A DNA stretch of 64,000 nucleotides, taken from positions 46,374 to 110,373 of the forward strand of contig BAIF02000008.1 in NCBI GenBank assembly GCA_000509105.1, read 5' to 3'. Below are positions 34,447 through 43,609 of this stretch, one piece after another. Position 1 is the stretch's first letter, and each line of letters begins with the position of its first letter. Made by a program: the position numbers and the translations under genes. Origin of the DNA: Clostridiales bacterium VE202-21 (GTDB lineage Bacteria; Bacillota; Clostridia; Lachnospirales; Lachnospiraceae). The notes under the pieces are model-generated. The model was not told the DNA's origin. It saw only the letters and a program-made list of their open reading frames with translations, and searched no databases.

Positions 34447-34650
34447 ATGGCAGATTCCAAGAAGAAACAGGTTCCCCTGAGGTTATCCGAAAAATTGTAC
34501 AATGCCATTGCCGCTTGGGCGGAAGATGATTTTCGCTCTGTGAACGGACAAATCGAATACCTTCTGACAGAATGCGTAAGGCAGAGAAAAAAAGATGGGA
34601 AATACGTTTCAGAGCATTTGGATGAACCACCGGAACTGGATATTACGTAG
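34447..34650 (+). CDS. Arc-like ribbon-helix-helix DNA-binding protein
   Basis: A 67-residue Arc/MetJ-type protein: the beta strand [19 protein letters not shown] and helices ending in [12 protein letters not shown] match Arc-family RHH regulators. It follows the SPFH gene by 2 bases. The tandem ATGATATCAT decamers in the operon promoter are a likely binding site, giving autoregulation of the pair (inference). SPFH/Arc gene pairs are common in Firmicutes, but a shared function has not been demonstrated as far as I know. Confidence 0.87.
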   Translation: MADSKKKQVPLRLSEKLYNAIAAWAEDDFRSVNGQIEYLLTECVRQRKKDGKYVSEHLDEPPELDIT

Positions 34651-34651
34651 C

Positions 34652-34674
34652 GCAAAGGGGTCTGACCCCTTTGC
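34652..34674. repeat. Dispersed palindrome, copy 2 (perfect 23-mer)
   Basis: The arms GCAAAGGGGTC and GACCCCTTTGC are perfect complements around a central T, starting one base after the stop of the ribbon-helix-helix gene. It has no T-tract, so it is not a standard terminator. Same family as 16301, 40928 and 62348. Confidence 0.92.
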
Positions 34675-34713
34675 CGAAAGGTTTGTTCTCTTTAAAGATT
34701 AATCAGTTATATA

Positions 34714-34751
34714 AGAGAGGTTTTCAGCATAATACTGGAAGCCTCTTTTTC
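34714..34751 (+). terminator. Terminator after the SPFH/RHH operon
   Basis: AGAGAGGTTTTC pairs with GGAAGCCTCT (34714 to 34747) around a short loop and a T-run (34747-34751) follows. It closes the SPFH-RHH transcript before the sigma factor gene. Confidence 0.8.
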
Positions 34752-34919
34752 GTTTAAGGCGGGGAATTTGAAAATCAACAGTGTTATTAATGAAAAAATT
34801 TACTGGGTGCAGGTAAAGCAGAATGATATAAGAATAAATAGTGAAATGTTTAAAAAGTTGAAACAGGTAGTCCAATTACAGTGTCTAATAAGTAGAAAGA
34901 GGCTGAGGGAGGGAAAAGA

Positions 34920-35510
34920 GTGGAAGAGCTGGTTCGAAAAGCAAAACAGAAAGACCCGGAAGCATTTACGGAGCTGATGCGGTTACACATGCAGAGCATG
35001 TATAAGATTGCCAGGTCATACCTTTCCTCGGATGAGGATGCGGCGGATGCAGTGCAGGAGACGATTCTGACCTGCTATGAAAAGCTTCCTCTGCTGAAAC
35101 AAGACAAATATTTCAAAACATGGATGACAAAAATATTGATGAGAAAATGTTGTGATATTTTAAAGCGACAGAAGGTCATTGATTTTAACGGAAAAACCGC
35201 GGAGCAGGGGGCTTGTGATAAGTCCTTTGAGGAATTGGAATGGAAAGAAGTCATTGGGCTTCTGGATGAAAAATACCGTCTGATCATGGTGCTGTATTAT
35301 GTGGAAGGGTTTCAGACAGGGGAGATCGCCCAGATCCTGGGTATGAATGAAAATACGGTGCGGACCAGGCTGAAGCGGGGCAAGGAGCAGATGCAGGATG
35401 TATATGTAAAAAAATCAGGAAGGAGGAAACCGCATGGACGAAAAACGGGAGTGGCTGGGGAAGCTACAGGAAGAGGCAGAAATTCCGGAAGTCGTATGGA
35501 AAAAAGTTGA
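34920..35510 (+). CDS. ECF-type RNA polymerase sigma factor
   Basis: A 196-residue sigma-70 family protein with a GTG start (34920) behind AGGGAGGG. Region 2 is at about 10-75 (YKIARSYLSSDEDAADAVQE) and region 4 at about 110-160 (FQTGEIAQILGMNENTVRTR, the -35-binding helix-turn-helix). The basic tail after residue 165 overlaps the next gene by 77 bases in another frame. It forms a cognate pair with the DUF4179 membrane protein, a common arrangement in Clostridia where the partner acts as an anti-sigma or stress-sensing factor. Confidence 0.9.
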   Translation: MEELVRKAKQKDPEAFTELMRLHMQSMYKIARSYLSSDEDAADAVQETILTCYEKLPLLKQDKYFKTWMTKILMRKCCDILKRQKVIDFNGKTAEQGACDKSFEELEWKEVIGLLDEKYRLIMVLYYVEGFQTGEIAQILGMNENTVRTRLKRGKEQMQDVYVKKSGRRKPHGRKTGVAGEATGRGRNSGSRMEKS

Positions 35511-36537
35511 GCAGACATTTGATATAATCCGGGAAGAAGAAATATACAGGGAGATTCCCAGGCGTACAAATAAGAGCAAACGCAGGCGAAGCAAGAGGAC
35601 AATGGCAGTTATCATTGCAGCGGCAGTGCTTATGGTCAGTACATTGACAGTTGGGGCCGCCAAATATTTTCACTGGAACGACAGCTTTTCTAAAAGATAC
35701 AACATTGATCCTGAAACAGAGAAAAAGCTGAATGATTCGAACTCTGCGAAGGAAATGAACCAGTTTACAGAACATGACGGTATCAGGATAGAGGCAGTGC
35801 AATCCGTAGCAGACAGCTATGCGGCTCATATTGTTTTGATGATCCGGGGAAGCGAGGGGTTCCCGCTTGAGAGCCATATGGGGTTTGAGAGCATTGATGT
35901 GCAGGTGGAAGGGAATGAAATGATTGGCTGGGAGGGGAGATTCCTCAAAGAGGTGACCGAGGATTGGTCGGATGGAGTCGAATATGAAATTACGGTACAA
36001 GATCTCGGCGAAAAAGGGCTGTTAAACAAACCTATTAAGCTGTCATTTCACAAAATAACAGATGAATATACAGGAAAATTAAACCGAACCGCGCCGCCTG
36101 TACTGGTGGATACCTCCTGGGAGCTTACACTGAATCTGGATAATGAGGATACCGGTAAGGTATACGAGGTTAACCAGAAGATACCTGGAAGCGAAGCAGT
36201 CGCCAAATCGCTTCGTTTGTCCTCAATCTCTTATACTCTGGATATGGAATGGACGTATCAAAAAGAGACTTTGTCGGGCATTGATTCCAACACGGGTGAG
36301 GAGGCAGAATTTGAACATGTCAAGAACCCGCCAATGCTTATGGGGCTTGTATATGAGGATGGGAGTGTACGTGAAAATGTACTTCTCCATATGAGTGGAC
36401 ATTTTACCAATGAAGAAAGAACGGAGTACCGGGCGTATGGGTATAATTATGAGATGGCTGAGTATGAAAATGTGAGCGGGCTGCTCTTTTTTGTGGGAGA
36501 AGAAGTGGTACGTGTGCCGGTGGAGAAGCCGGATTAA
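35434..36537 (+). CDS. DUF4179-type membrane protein, probable anti-sigma partner
   Basis: A 367-residue protein with a cytoplasmic head (1-53), a basic stretch (NKSKRRRSKRT), one membrane segment (about 56-76) and a large extracellular part. The first extracellular 100 residues match DUF4179, found next to ECF sigma factors; the head probably holds the sigma factor (inference). The ribosome site AGGAGG lies within the sigma gene, so translation is coupled. The extracellular segment has no recognised catalytic motif; the signal it reads is unknown. Confidence 0.82.
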   Translation: MDEKREWLGKLQEEAEIPEVVWKKVEQTFDIIREEEIYREIPRRTNKSKRRRSKRTMAVIIAAAVLMVSTLTVGAAKYFHWNDSFSKRYNIDPETEKKLNDSNSAKEMNQFTEHDGIRIEAVQSVADSYAAHIVLMIRGSEGFPLESHMGFESIDVQVEGNEMIGWEGRFLKEVTEDWSDGVEYEITVQDLGEKGLLNKPIKLSFHKITDEYTGKLNRTAPPVLVDTSWELTLNLDNEDTGKVYEVNQKIPGSEAVAKSLRLSSISYTLDMEWTYQKETLSGIDSNTGEEAEFEHVKNPPMLMGLVYEDGSVRENVLLHMSGHFTNEERTEYRAYGYNYEMAEYENVSGLLFFVGEEVVRVPVEKPD

Positions 36538-36560
36538 AGAGAAGAACTTAAATGCCTTTT

Positions 36561-36606
36561 ACAGGAGCAGTAGGACACGCATAAGTGAGACTGCTCCTGT
36601 TTTTAT
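36561..36606 (+). terminator. Terminator of the sigma/DUF4179 operon
   Basis: ACAGGAGCAGT (36561-36571) pairs perfectly with ACTGCTCCTGT (36590-36600), followed by TTTTAT. A clear rho-independent terminator. Confidence 0.92.
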
Positions 36607-36734
36607 ATGATAGAAAAGTGCTCGGTACTTTCCTGTTATATAAAACCCTCTGGGGGATGTACAAGCCTCGATAGGTATATAGCCGCAGGGCGGCATCACG
36701 GCGGTGCCAAAGTGTGCACTTTTACAAAATTAAC

Positions 36735-36806
36735 ATACCTTAATTTTTAGCGTTAGCTGAAAATCCGCCCGGCAGGGGCATTAGTTACGTGGTGCCCTTG
36801 GGTATA
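36735..36806. repeat. 65-70 bp dispersed repeat, copy D (diverged)
   Basis: This is a diverged, inverted copy of the repeat found twice at 47403-47534 and once at 40963-41017. Shared blocks are ATACCTTA, CCGCCCG, AGTTACG, GGTGCCCTT and GGTATA in the same order. The 354-base gap 36538-36891 holds this copy, the terminator, and a second GC-rich part (36680-36710) that may be a further decayed copy; no gene is seen. Confidence 0.65.
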
Positions 36807-36891
36807 CTTTACTTGGAAACCCCTACAAAATCTCAAATTCTTTGAATTAAACTTGCGAATAGGCATTGTCTTCAGTGGCGCGCTTTAAATC

Positions 36892-37588
36892 CTACAATCG
36901 GCCAGCCTCTATCAGAAGTCTGGTCAGATCAAGTACGTTCTCTGCGCCTTCAATTCGGCCTTCTTCCCTGCTGACTTCTCTTTCCTGGCGCATATGTTTT
37001 TCTTCATCATATTCTTAAATACTCACGCTTTTCGCCTCCGCTCTGTTTTTACTCAGGAAATCTGCCAGAATGCCATCTGGGATGCATTCGGTAATCGCTC
37101 TTTCCACAGCCTCCTCCAGTTCCATAATCTTTGCGTATGTGCGTATCTTTGTGGTAAATACAGAATAATCATGTAAAGTTTTGCAGCTATCCATAAGTTG
37201 TTGATTATAGCCCAGATTAATGTTCGACATTCTCAAGCACAGGTGCCTCCTCGTTTAGCATACATATCGGATAACTTTAATGTCTGCGATTCCGGTTGTT
37301 CATAATTACCATTGTAGAAGATTACAAACCTGGGGGCAGGTTGGGACTGCAGGTTGACTGGTGTTCATAAAGTGCCAGCCTTGAGTCAATAATAAAAGAG
37401 ATATCATTATGCATAGACAAATATATAGCATTCTCCAAAGTATTAATTTGTAATAATTCGGGATCATCATAGTTAGTTTCGTTCATTGCATTATATAATT
37501 GAAGCAACTCCTTCTTATCACGGAATCTTAGTTCAAATAACCTGGACTTATAAAGACGGTTTGATTTTGGCTGCGCAGCAATACTCAT
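36892..37588 (-). pseudogene. Decayed PD-(D/E)XK (Rpn-like) transposase/nuclease gene
   Basis: Pieces of one protein lie in order on the minus strand. The N-terminal piece (37588-37322) reads LYKSRLFELRFRDKKELLQL and ends at ALYEHQSTCSPNLPP. A shifted frame continues with RFVIFYNGNYEQPESQ (from about 37333). A third piece (37236-37015) holds EAVERAITECIPDGILADFL and ends at AEAKSVSI, where an in-frame TAA replaces the expected Tyr codon before EYDEEKHMRQ. About 40 residues seem deleted at the first junction. The family (Rpn/PDDEXK transposase-like) is frequent in Lachnospiraceae. Multiple lesions make it clearly dead. Confidence 0.75.
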
Positions 37589-38094
37589 ATATTAGTGCCT
37601 CCTTAGTTTTTAGTGCAAGAGGCCTGAAAACATTGTCCAGTTTTATGAAACCTCGCTGCTATAGTTGTGGGTTTACAAGTATTGAGATTTCTGCGGTTGA
37701 TTTCCTGTATAAGGAAGAATGGCTTCAGATGTGATGGCTGTCACTTAGAATAATTAGAAATATAATGCTTTAAACTAATTTTAGCATAGAGTAGTTTTTT
37801 TAACTAGTCTATTTGTAATATAAAATTGGAGTTTGGGAAATGAAAGTTACTATACACGCCCGAAGGGCGCGAAAACCAAGCAGCATTTCAGAAAAAGCAA
37901 CGGTAAATCCATAGAGTATCTTTATACCACCCATTATATAAAGAAAAAAGAAAGTAGCCGGAAACTAACGACGGTGGAGAAAATCCGGCTAAAAAATTCC
38001 TAATAATCATATTTTAGAAAAAGGACTAATCCTCTTCTTTCAAGCATAATATACAGTACTAATGTATTGTACAAGCGTGAAAGGAGAGGGTATT
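37589..38094. other. Gene-poor stretch with a short coding relic
   Basis: No intact gene is seen in these 506 bases. One plus-strand frame at 37869-38003 reads 44 codons with protein-like composition (NGKSIEYLYTTHYIKKKESS) and ends in TAA, but lacks a start and ribosome site; it may be a leftover of a transposase or resolvase. The stretch after 38040 should carry the promoter of the broken ATPase gene; I see no strong match. Confidence 0.3.
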
Positions 38095-40846
38095 TTGTTT
38101 GAGGAAAAGTCACTACATGAGATATCAGATATGCTGCATACGGACAGGGAAAAGGGCCTGTCGGAGGCGGAGGCAGCGAGGCGGCTTGGGGAAGACGGGC
38201 CAAATGTTTTAAAAGAAGGAAGAAAAAAACGGCCGTAGAGTCTTTTCTGGAGCAGCTGAATGACCCGCTCATCTGTGTACTCCTTGTGGCGGCTCTTGTT
38301 TCCTTTCTGCTGAAGGAAGTGAGCGATGCAATTATTATCGCTATTGTGATTGTAGTAAATGCAACGGTAGGCGTGATTCAGGAAGGGAAGGCCCAAAAGG
38401 CACTGGAATCGCTTAAAAAGCTGACAAGCCCCAAGGCGGTGGTGAGAAGAGACGGTATGATACGGGAAATTCTGGCTTCGGATCTGGTAAAAGGAGATAT
38501 TGTCCTTTTGGAGGCAGGAGCTCAGGTGGCAGCGGACCTGCGTCTTGTAAAGACCTGGAACTTGAAGGTGGAAGAGTCGGCACTGACAGGAGAATCCCTG
38601 CCCGTGAGTAAAGATGCGGCTTTTCAGGCGGACAAACCGCTTCCTGTAGGAGACCGGAAGAATGAGGCATTTATGTCCACCTTGGTGACCAGTGGAAGAG
38701 GGGAAGGCGTTGTAATAGGAGCAGGCATGGATACGGAGATTGGGAAAATCGCGGCAATCATCAGTGATGTCCCGAAAGAATTCACGCCGCTTCAGAAGAA
38801 ATTGGCCGGATTGGGAAAGATGCTCAGTATCGTATCGGTTCTTCTATGCGCCGCCCTGTTTGCAATCGCAGTCTTCCAGAAACGTAACATCCTGGAAATG
38901 CTGATCACAGCCATATCGCTGGCCGTAGCTGCTGTGCCGGAGGGCCTGCCGGCTATTGTAACCATAGTATTGGCGCTTAGTGTTTCGAAGATGGTCCGGG
39001 TGAATACAATTGTAAGAAAGCTCCCCTCCGTTGAGACTCTTGGTGCGGTCAATGTAGTCTGCTCGGACAAAACCGGTACACTGACTCAGAATAAAATGAC
39101 AGTTACGAGATATTTTGTAAACCAAAACATTTACAAAAGCAGCCAACCAGCGCCCAATATGCCGGAAGAGTTTGTGGAAGGATTAACATTATGCAACGAC
39201 GCGGTTATAACGGATCGGGAAGAACTGGGAGACCCGACAGAGCTTGCCCTGCTCCGTTTTGCCCAGGGATACCGTTCCAAGGGCGAGGCGCAGTCTTCGG
39301 GACGTTCCCAAAAAGAAGCGCTGGAGGCCAGAATGCCGCGGGTAAACGAGAAGTCTTTTGATTCCCAGCGCAAGATGATGACTACGGTACACCAAAGTAC
39401 ACAGGGGCTTAAGGCTTATACAAAAGGCGCACCCGAGGTTATATTGGGAAGGTGCAGTAAGATCCTGATCAATGGAAAAGTACAGTCCCTGACAGATACC
39501 CACCGAAGACAGATACGGCAGGCCGTAGATGACTTCTCAGCCCAGGCTCTGCGAGTACTGGCAGTCGCAGTTAGGAAGGGCGAAAAGGACGTAAAAGAAC
39601 AGGATATGACCTTTATCGGACTCGCAGGGATGATCGACCCCGTCAGGCCGGAGGCAAAGGCAGCGGTGGAGCGCTTTAAAAATGCATCTGTACGTACCGT
39701 TATGATCACAGGTGATCATATTGATACCGCATTTGCAATTGCAAGAGAGCTTGGAATCGCAAAGAAGCTGGATGAATGTATGACAGGAGAGGAACTGGAA
39801 AAGACATCCGATGTCCAGTTGAAAGAGAAATTAAAAAGGACCAGCGTATTTGCAAGAGTTTCGCCGGAGCATAAGGTGCGGATCGTGAAAGCGCTGAAAG
39901 AAACCGGAAACATTGCGGCTATGACCGGAGACGGTGTGAATGATGCTCCTCACTCCGTATGGCGGATATCGGGATCGCGATGGGGGTTACCGGAACGGAT
40001 GTAGCCAAAAATGCGGCAGATATGATTCTGACAGACGATAATTTTGCTACAATAGAAAAAGCCATAGAAGAAGGACGCAGTATCTATGAAAACATCAAGA
40101 AAACGGTACTGTTTCTATTGTCTTCAAACTTTGGCGAAATCATCACGATGTTCACCGCTGTCATCCTTGGGCTTGCATCCCCCCTCAAAGCCAGCCATAT
40201 ACTATGGGTCAATCTGATCACAGACTCCCTGCCGGCGCTGGCGCTGGGTGTCGATAAAAACGATAAGGAAGCCCTGATGAAGATGCCTCCCAGAAAGGCA
40301 AATGAAGGCTTATTTTCAAATGGGGGAACCGCCTGCACCATTTTTTACGGCTGCCTGATTGCGGCCATAAGCCTGACCGCATTCCTGAAAGTTCCCTGGG
40401 ACATACTCGCCTCGCAGCAAAAAGCATTTACCCTGGCCAATATCTCAGTTATCTTTGCCGACGCGGATCTGCTGGCCAGAGCACAAACCTATGCATTTAC
40501 CGTACTGGGAATGTCTGAACTGTTCCATGCACTAGGGATGAAAGATATACACACTTCTGTATTTTCCAGAAAACGGGATTTTAACGTGGTGATGCTTGCT
40601 TCTTTTGGTGCGGGGTTCGTCCTGCAGGCCGCGGTAACCGAGATCCCCTATCTTACCGCTATGTTCGGGACAGCGGCTCTGTCCCTCGGAGAATGGGTAT
40701 CCCTGATTATCCTGTCTGCATTCCCAATATTGGCGCATGAGATATTCGTGCTGCTGGGAGTGACACATTTTGGATCGGCCAGCGTCAAACAAAAACTGGC
40801 CTCAGAAAACAAAAAAATCAGCCCGCAAGCGGATGGGGTTAAATAA
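38095..40846 (+). pseudogene. Ca2+-type P2A ATPase gene with two single-base frame lesions
   Basis: Three consecutive frames together encode a normal-length (about 917 residues) calcium-type P-ATPase. Piece 1 starts at TTG 38095 (AAAGGAGAG upstream) and stops at 38238, just past an A7 run (38223-38229) that would need one more A. Piece 2 (about 38229-40004) has TGES-equivalent ALTGESLPV, the membrane motif VPEGLPAIV, the phosphorylation site CSDKTGTLT and GDGVNDAP. One base is missing after GCTCCT near 39948, and piece 3 (to 40846) restores ADIGIAMGVTGTDVAK and the last membrane helices. As written the protein cannot be made; as repaired it would export Ca2+ from the cytoplasm. Confidence 0.88.
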
Positions 40847-40870
40847 GAACGGATATATCCGTAAAATACA

Positions 40871-40906
40871 AATAAGACGCGCTTTTCGCAGGAAAGCGTG
40901 TCTTAT
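40871..40906. terminator. Bidirectional hairpin between convergent genes
   Basis: AATAAGACGCGCTTT (40871-40885) pairs with AAAGCGTGTCTTATT (40892-40906) with one wobble. It lies between the ATPase end and the convergent pilT gene and has T-rich or A-rich flanks on each side, so it can act for both strands. Confidence 0.75.
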
Positions 40907-40927
40907 TCGTCTATATTACGATATTTT

Positions 40928-40949
40928 GCAAAGGGGTCAGACCCCTTTG
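40928..40949. repeat. Dispersed palindrome, copy 3
   Basis: Arms GCAAAGGGGTC and GACCCCTTTG around a central A; only the last base of the perfect 23-mer differs. Located between convergent genes, next to copy C of the 65-70 bp repeat. Confidence 0.9.
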
Positions 40950-40962
40950 AGTATACATTGTT

Positions 40963-41017
40963 CCGCAGCTTGCTGGGGATTCGCCCGCAGGGCATGAGTT
41001 ACGGGGCGCCCTATGGG
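40963..41017. repeat. 65-70 bp dispersed repeat, copy C
   Basis: Read on the minus strand it matches the copies at 47403-47534 over GGGCGCCCCGTAACTCATGC and CCTGCGGGCG, with a diverged AGCAAGCTGCGG end. Its edge overlaps the pilT stop codon, so the repeat supplies the last codon and stop (NP*) of that gene. Confidence 0.8.
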
Positions 41018-42072
41018 TTTAATTTTTTCCCCAGCATCTCCGGATTCGAAGCATAAGTCAGTGCAGTATCCCGGGATATTTTTCCATCTTTATAAAGCTT
41101 TAGCAGACTTGTATCCATTGAAACCATGTCTTCCTTAACAGAACTATAAATAATGCCGTCGATCTGATGCACCTTATTATCCCGGATCATGTTCCGGATT
41201 GCAGGGGTAACGGTCATAATCTCGAATGCCGGCACTACGTTTCCATCCACTGTAGGAACCAGCTGCTGAGACACAACGGCATTGAGCACCATGGAAAGCT
41301 GTACAGCGATCTGCCGCTGTTGATTCGACGGAAATACATCGATAATACGGTCGATGGTATTTGCGGCGCCGATGGTGTGCAGGGTAGAGAAAAGCAGATG
41401 CCCTGTCTCTGCGGCAGTCATGGCGACGTTGATCGTCTCGTAGTCGCGCATTTCCCCAAGCAGGATCACATCGGGGCTCTGGCGGAGTGCAGCGCGCAGG
41501 GCGGTGACGTAATTGTCTGTATCCACGTTAATTTCACGCTGGCTGACAATGCTGCGGTTGTGGCGGTGCAGGAATTCCAGCGGATCCTCCAGGGTGATGA
41601 TGTGTTCATCCCTTGTCTTGTTGATCTGATCAATGATGCAGGCGAGCGTGGTAGACTTGCCGCTCCCGGCGGGGCCTGTAACAAGTACCATGCCTTTGCC
41701 GCTGTTACCAAGCTGGATGATATAATCTGGAAGCCCAAGCTCTTTTGGATCCGGCAGGATGAACGTGATAACGCGGATGACCGCGGAGAGTGCGCCTCTC
41801 TGTTTATAAGCGCTGACACGGAAGCGGGAAACGCCCTGGATGGCGAAGGAAAAGTCATCATCCCCATGCTTGTGGAGCTGGCTGATATCGCGGTTGTCTG
41901 CCAGGCGGTATATCTCCACCAGCAAACTTTCCGTATCCGGGGGGAGAAGCCTGTCTTCATATATACGGTTGATGACACCGTTCTTCCGGCAGGAGACAGG
42001 CAGCCCGGCTACGATAAAAATATCGGATGCACCATTGGCCACAGCCTGTTCCAGTATTGTTTTTGCGTCCAT
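41011..42072 (-). CDS. pilT: PilT-type (type IV pilus) retraction/secretion ATPase
   Basis: A 353-residue hexameric secretion ATPase. Walker A is GPAGSGKST (133-141), Walker B-like DVILLGEMRD, His-box SRTLHT-like STLHTIGA, and near the end AIRNMIRDNKVHQI, which is the PilT hallmark (AIRNLIRE.K) absent from assembly ATPases such as PilB/GspE. In classical systems PilT depolymerises the pilus. Here it is the only secretion ATPase in the cluster, so it may work both ways or rely on a PilB elsewhere. It is the last gene of the minus-strand cluster, 60 bases after its neighbour. Confidence 0.93.
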   Translation of the reverse strand: MDAKTILEQAVANGASDIFIVAGLPVSCRKNGVINRIYEDRLLPPDTESLLVEIYRLADNRDISQLHKHGDDDFSFAIQGVSRFRVSAYKQRGALSAVIRVITFILPDPKELGLPDYIIQLGNSGKGMVLVTGPAGSGKSTTLACIIDQINKTRDEHIITLEDPLEFLHRHNRSIVSQREINVDTDNYVTALRAALRQSPDVILLGEMRDYETINVAMTAAETGHLLFSTLHTIGAANTIDRIIDVFPSNQQRQIAVQLSMVLNAVVSQQLVPTVDGNVVPAFEIMTVTPAIRNMIRDNKVHQIDGIIYSSVKEDMVSMDTSLLKLYKDGKISRDTALTYASNPEMLGKKLNP

Positions 42073-42092
42073 AAATCTATTCTCCTTTAATT

Positions 42093-42121
42093 CGTAACAG
42101 TTCAGGCAGAGCTGACGGTTA
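42093..42121. repeat. GTAACAGTTCAG inverted repeat, second location
   Basis: GTAACAGTTCAGGC at 42095 and its imperfect complement AGCTGACGGTTAC (42109-42121) form a small hairpin between pilT and the preceding gene. The motif matches the ends of the element at 26772-26962. Confidence 0.6.
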
Positions 42122-42132
42122 CTTCAATTTCA

Positions 42133-42642
42133 CTATTTAATAAGTTTTAACGTATTATCTCCCTTCCATTCTGCCTGGGAAACGACTTTCCACTGTGTAA
42201 CCCGGTAGAAGCCGGCCTCTTCTTTGTCTGCAGGCAGCAGTTCCAGTACCACAGATAAAAATTGTTTGTCATTAACCGGCACCTGGTAAGACACGGAAGG
42301 TTTTTCAGCAGAAATGTTCAGCTCCAGCACAACATCATCGGTATCCACAACCGGCGTCAGTGCAGAGAGCTTCTTCTCTACTGTTGAATAATAGGTTCCG
42401 CGGGCATTTTTGTAAGCCTCCGCAAGAACTGTATCAATCTGATCCAGTATGGTTTCGGCCTGGCTGGAAGCCCTGTAATAGTCGGTTTTGCGTTCCGCCA
42501 GCCTGCTGCTGAAACCGTAGTCGCTGCGTGCGCTGGAGAGGGACAGGGTCGCAAATGTTACCAGGCACAGCACCAGAAAAATAACCAGCAATAAGGAGGA
42601 ACCGATATTTACAACGGGAGAATGTTTCTTATTTCCATTCAT
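42133..42642 (-). CDS. Small membrane-anchored protein of the pilus-like cluster
   Basis: A 169-residue protein with one N-terminal membrane helix (about 13-35: SSLLLVIFLVLCLVTFATLS) and an extracellular part without Cys. The place and shape resemble PilX/GspK-type minor subunits but no prepilin cleavage motif is evident, and I cannot assign a family. Its start overlaps the end of the preceding gene by 4 bases, so both are made together. Probably a structural part of the fibre or its base. Confidence 0.8.
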   Translation of the reverse strand: MNGNKKHSPVVNIGSSLLLVIFLVLCLVTFATLSLSSARSDYGFSSRLAERKTDYYRASSQAETILDQIDTVLAEAYKNARGTYYSTVEKKLSALTPVVDTDDVVLELNISAEKPSVSYQVPVNDKQFLSVVLELLPADKEEAGFYRVTQWKVVSQAEWKGDNTLKLIK

Positions 42643-43094
42643 GATTTATCCCTCCTTTGCAGATGATGGGAGATATCCAGTGAATAGATGTCCTTCCCGT
42701 CAGTTAGTCTCTTCATGGTTATTTTGGCGTGAAGCATAAAATCTTCCTGGGAAAGGGATATGTCCAGCGTGTAGGCGGCATCATTCTGCCCGGTACGGGA
42801 AAAGTTCTCATCATAAAAAATTGCCGCCTTTTCCATACCGATAACTTCTGAATCCGGATATTCCGAACAGATCAAATCGATTGCTGACTGCTGATCCGAA
42901 GAGGCATTCATAAGTTCCGCAATGCTGGATACTTCATTGGCGGAAACCTGGAGTTCACGCGATTCCTGGCTCAGCAGATGTGATTTTACAAAAAATTGTA
43001 CGCAAACGGCACTTGCAATTGAGAAAAACAAGATTGCAAGAATCAGTTCCAAGAGGAACAGACTGGAAGATTTGGCCCGGTTTCTGCGTGTCAT
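42639..43094 (-). CDS. Type IV pilin-like/pseudopilin protein
   Basis: A 151-residue protein. The N-terminus has a short basic leader followed by SLFLLELILAILFFSIASAV, which resembles the F-x(4)-E pattern of type IV pilins (Glu at position +5-like) though the Gly/Ala before the cleavage site is Ser. The rest is a small globular domain. Four-base overlap with the next gene. It is a probable minor pilin; no prepilin peptidase gene lies in the window. Confidence 0.75.
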   Translation of the reverse strand: MTRRNRAKSSSLFLLELILAILFFSIASAVCVQFFVKSHLLSQESRELQVSANEVSSIAELMNASSDQQSAIDLICSEYPDSEVIGMEKAAIFYDENFSRTGQNDAAYTLDISLSQEDFMLHAKITMKRLTDGKDIYSLDISHHLQRRDKS

Positions 43095-43115
43095 AGTGCT
43101 CTCCTTTTCTATATA

Positions 43116-43607
43116 TTACTGTGCTTCGGTGCTTCTTGCCGTTACGACAGAGGCAGCATTCTGCCCCGCATCGTCTGTACAGGTGAAGCGGAAGGTATGA
43201 TCACTTACGGCCTCCATCTCAAAGGACTTTACCTGCAGGATCGGCCTGCCCCGGGAGGCATCAGCCTGTACGCCTTCTTTTACAAATAGCTCTTTTAACT
43301 CATGTTCATCGGTGTAGATATAAGTAAAGTAAGATGCCCCATCGTATTCCTGCTCCAGGATAAGCGCATCCAGTCCGTCAAATGTCCCCAGTGAAACACT
43401 CCCGTTCTCATCACTCTGATGGATCTTTTCGCTGATATAGGACAGTGATGTGCCGGCCGTATAATTCAGAGACGAATGTTCGGTGGCAGAGCGGTATATA
43501 TTGGTGGCAAGAAGGATGACTGTCAGTGCGGACACCGCAAACACAAAGAACAGCGCTACTGGAAATAAGAAATCAATCATGTGGTTCTTCCGGGTTCGAA
43601 AACGCAT
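43116..43607 (-). CDS. DUF4860-like membrane protein of the pilus-like cluster
   Basis: A 163-residue protein with one membrane segment (about 11-34: FLFPVALFFVFAVSALTVIL) and an extracellular beta-rich domain. It resembles proteins annotated DUF4860 that occur beside PilC/PilT in Clostridia (from memory, medium confidence). It lies between two pilin-like genes with short spacing (2 and 21 bases), showing shared transcription. Function unknown; position suggests an inner-membrane platform or minor fibre component. Confidence 0.7.
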   Translation of the reverse strand: MRFRTRKNHMIDFLFPVALFFVFAVSALTVILLATNIYRSATEHSSLNYTAGTSLSYISEKIHQSDENGSVSLGTFDGLDALILEQEYDGASYFTYIYTDEHELKELFVKEGVQADASRGRPILQVKSFEMEAVSDHTFRFTCTDDAGQNAASVVTARSTEAQ

Positions 43608-43609
43608 AG

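Noticed and set aside
34768..34977. 69-codon open frame before the sigma factor
   Set aside because: Overlaps the sigma-factor start, has no ATG or ribosome site and no similarity; the GTG start of the sigma gene with AGGGAGGG is better supported.
41167..42090. Plus-strand open frame of 307 codons opposite pilT
   Set aside because: It lies wholly antisense to a convincing PilT gene with intact motifs, has no ribosome site, and reads as low-similarity His/Gly-rich sequence.
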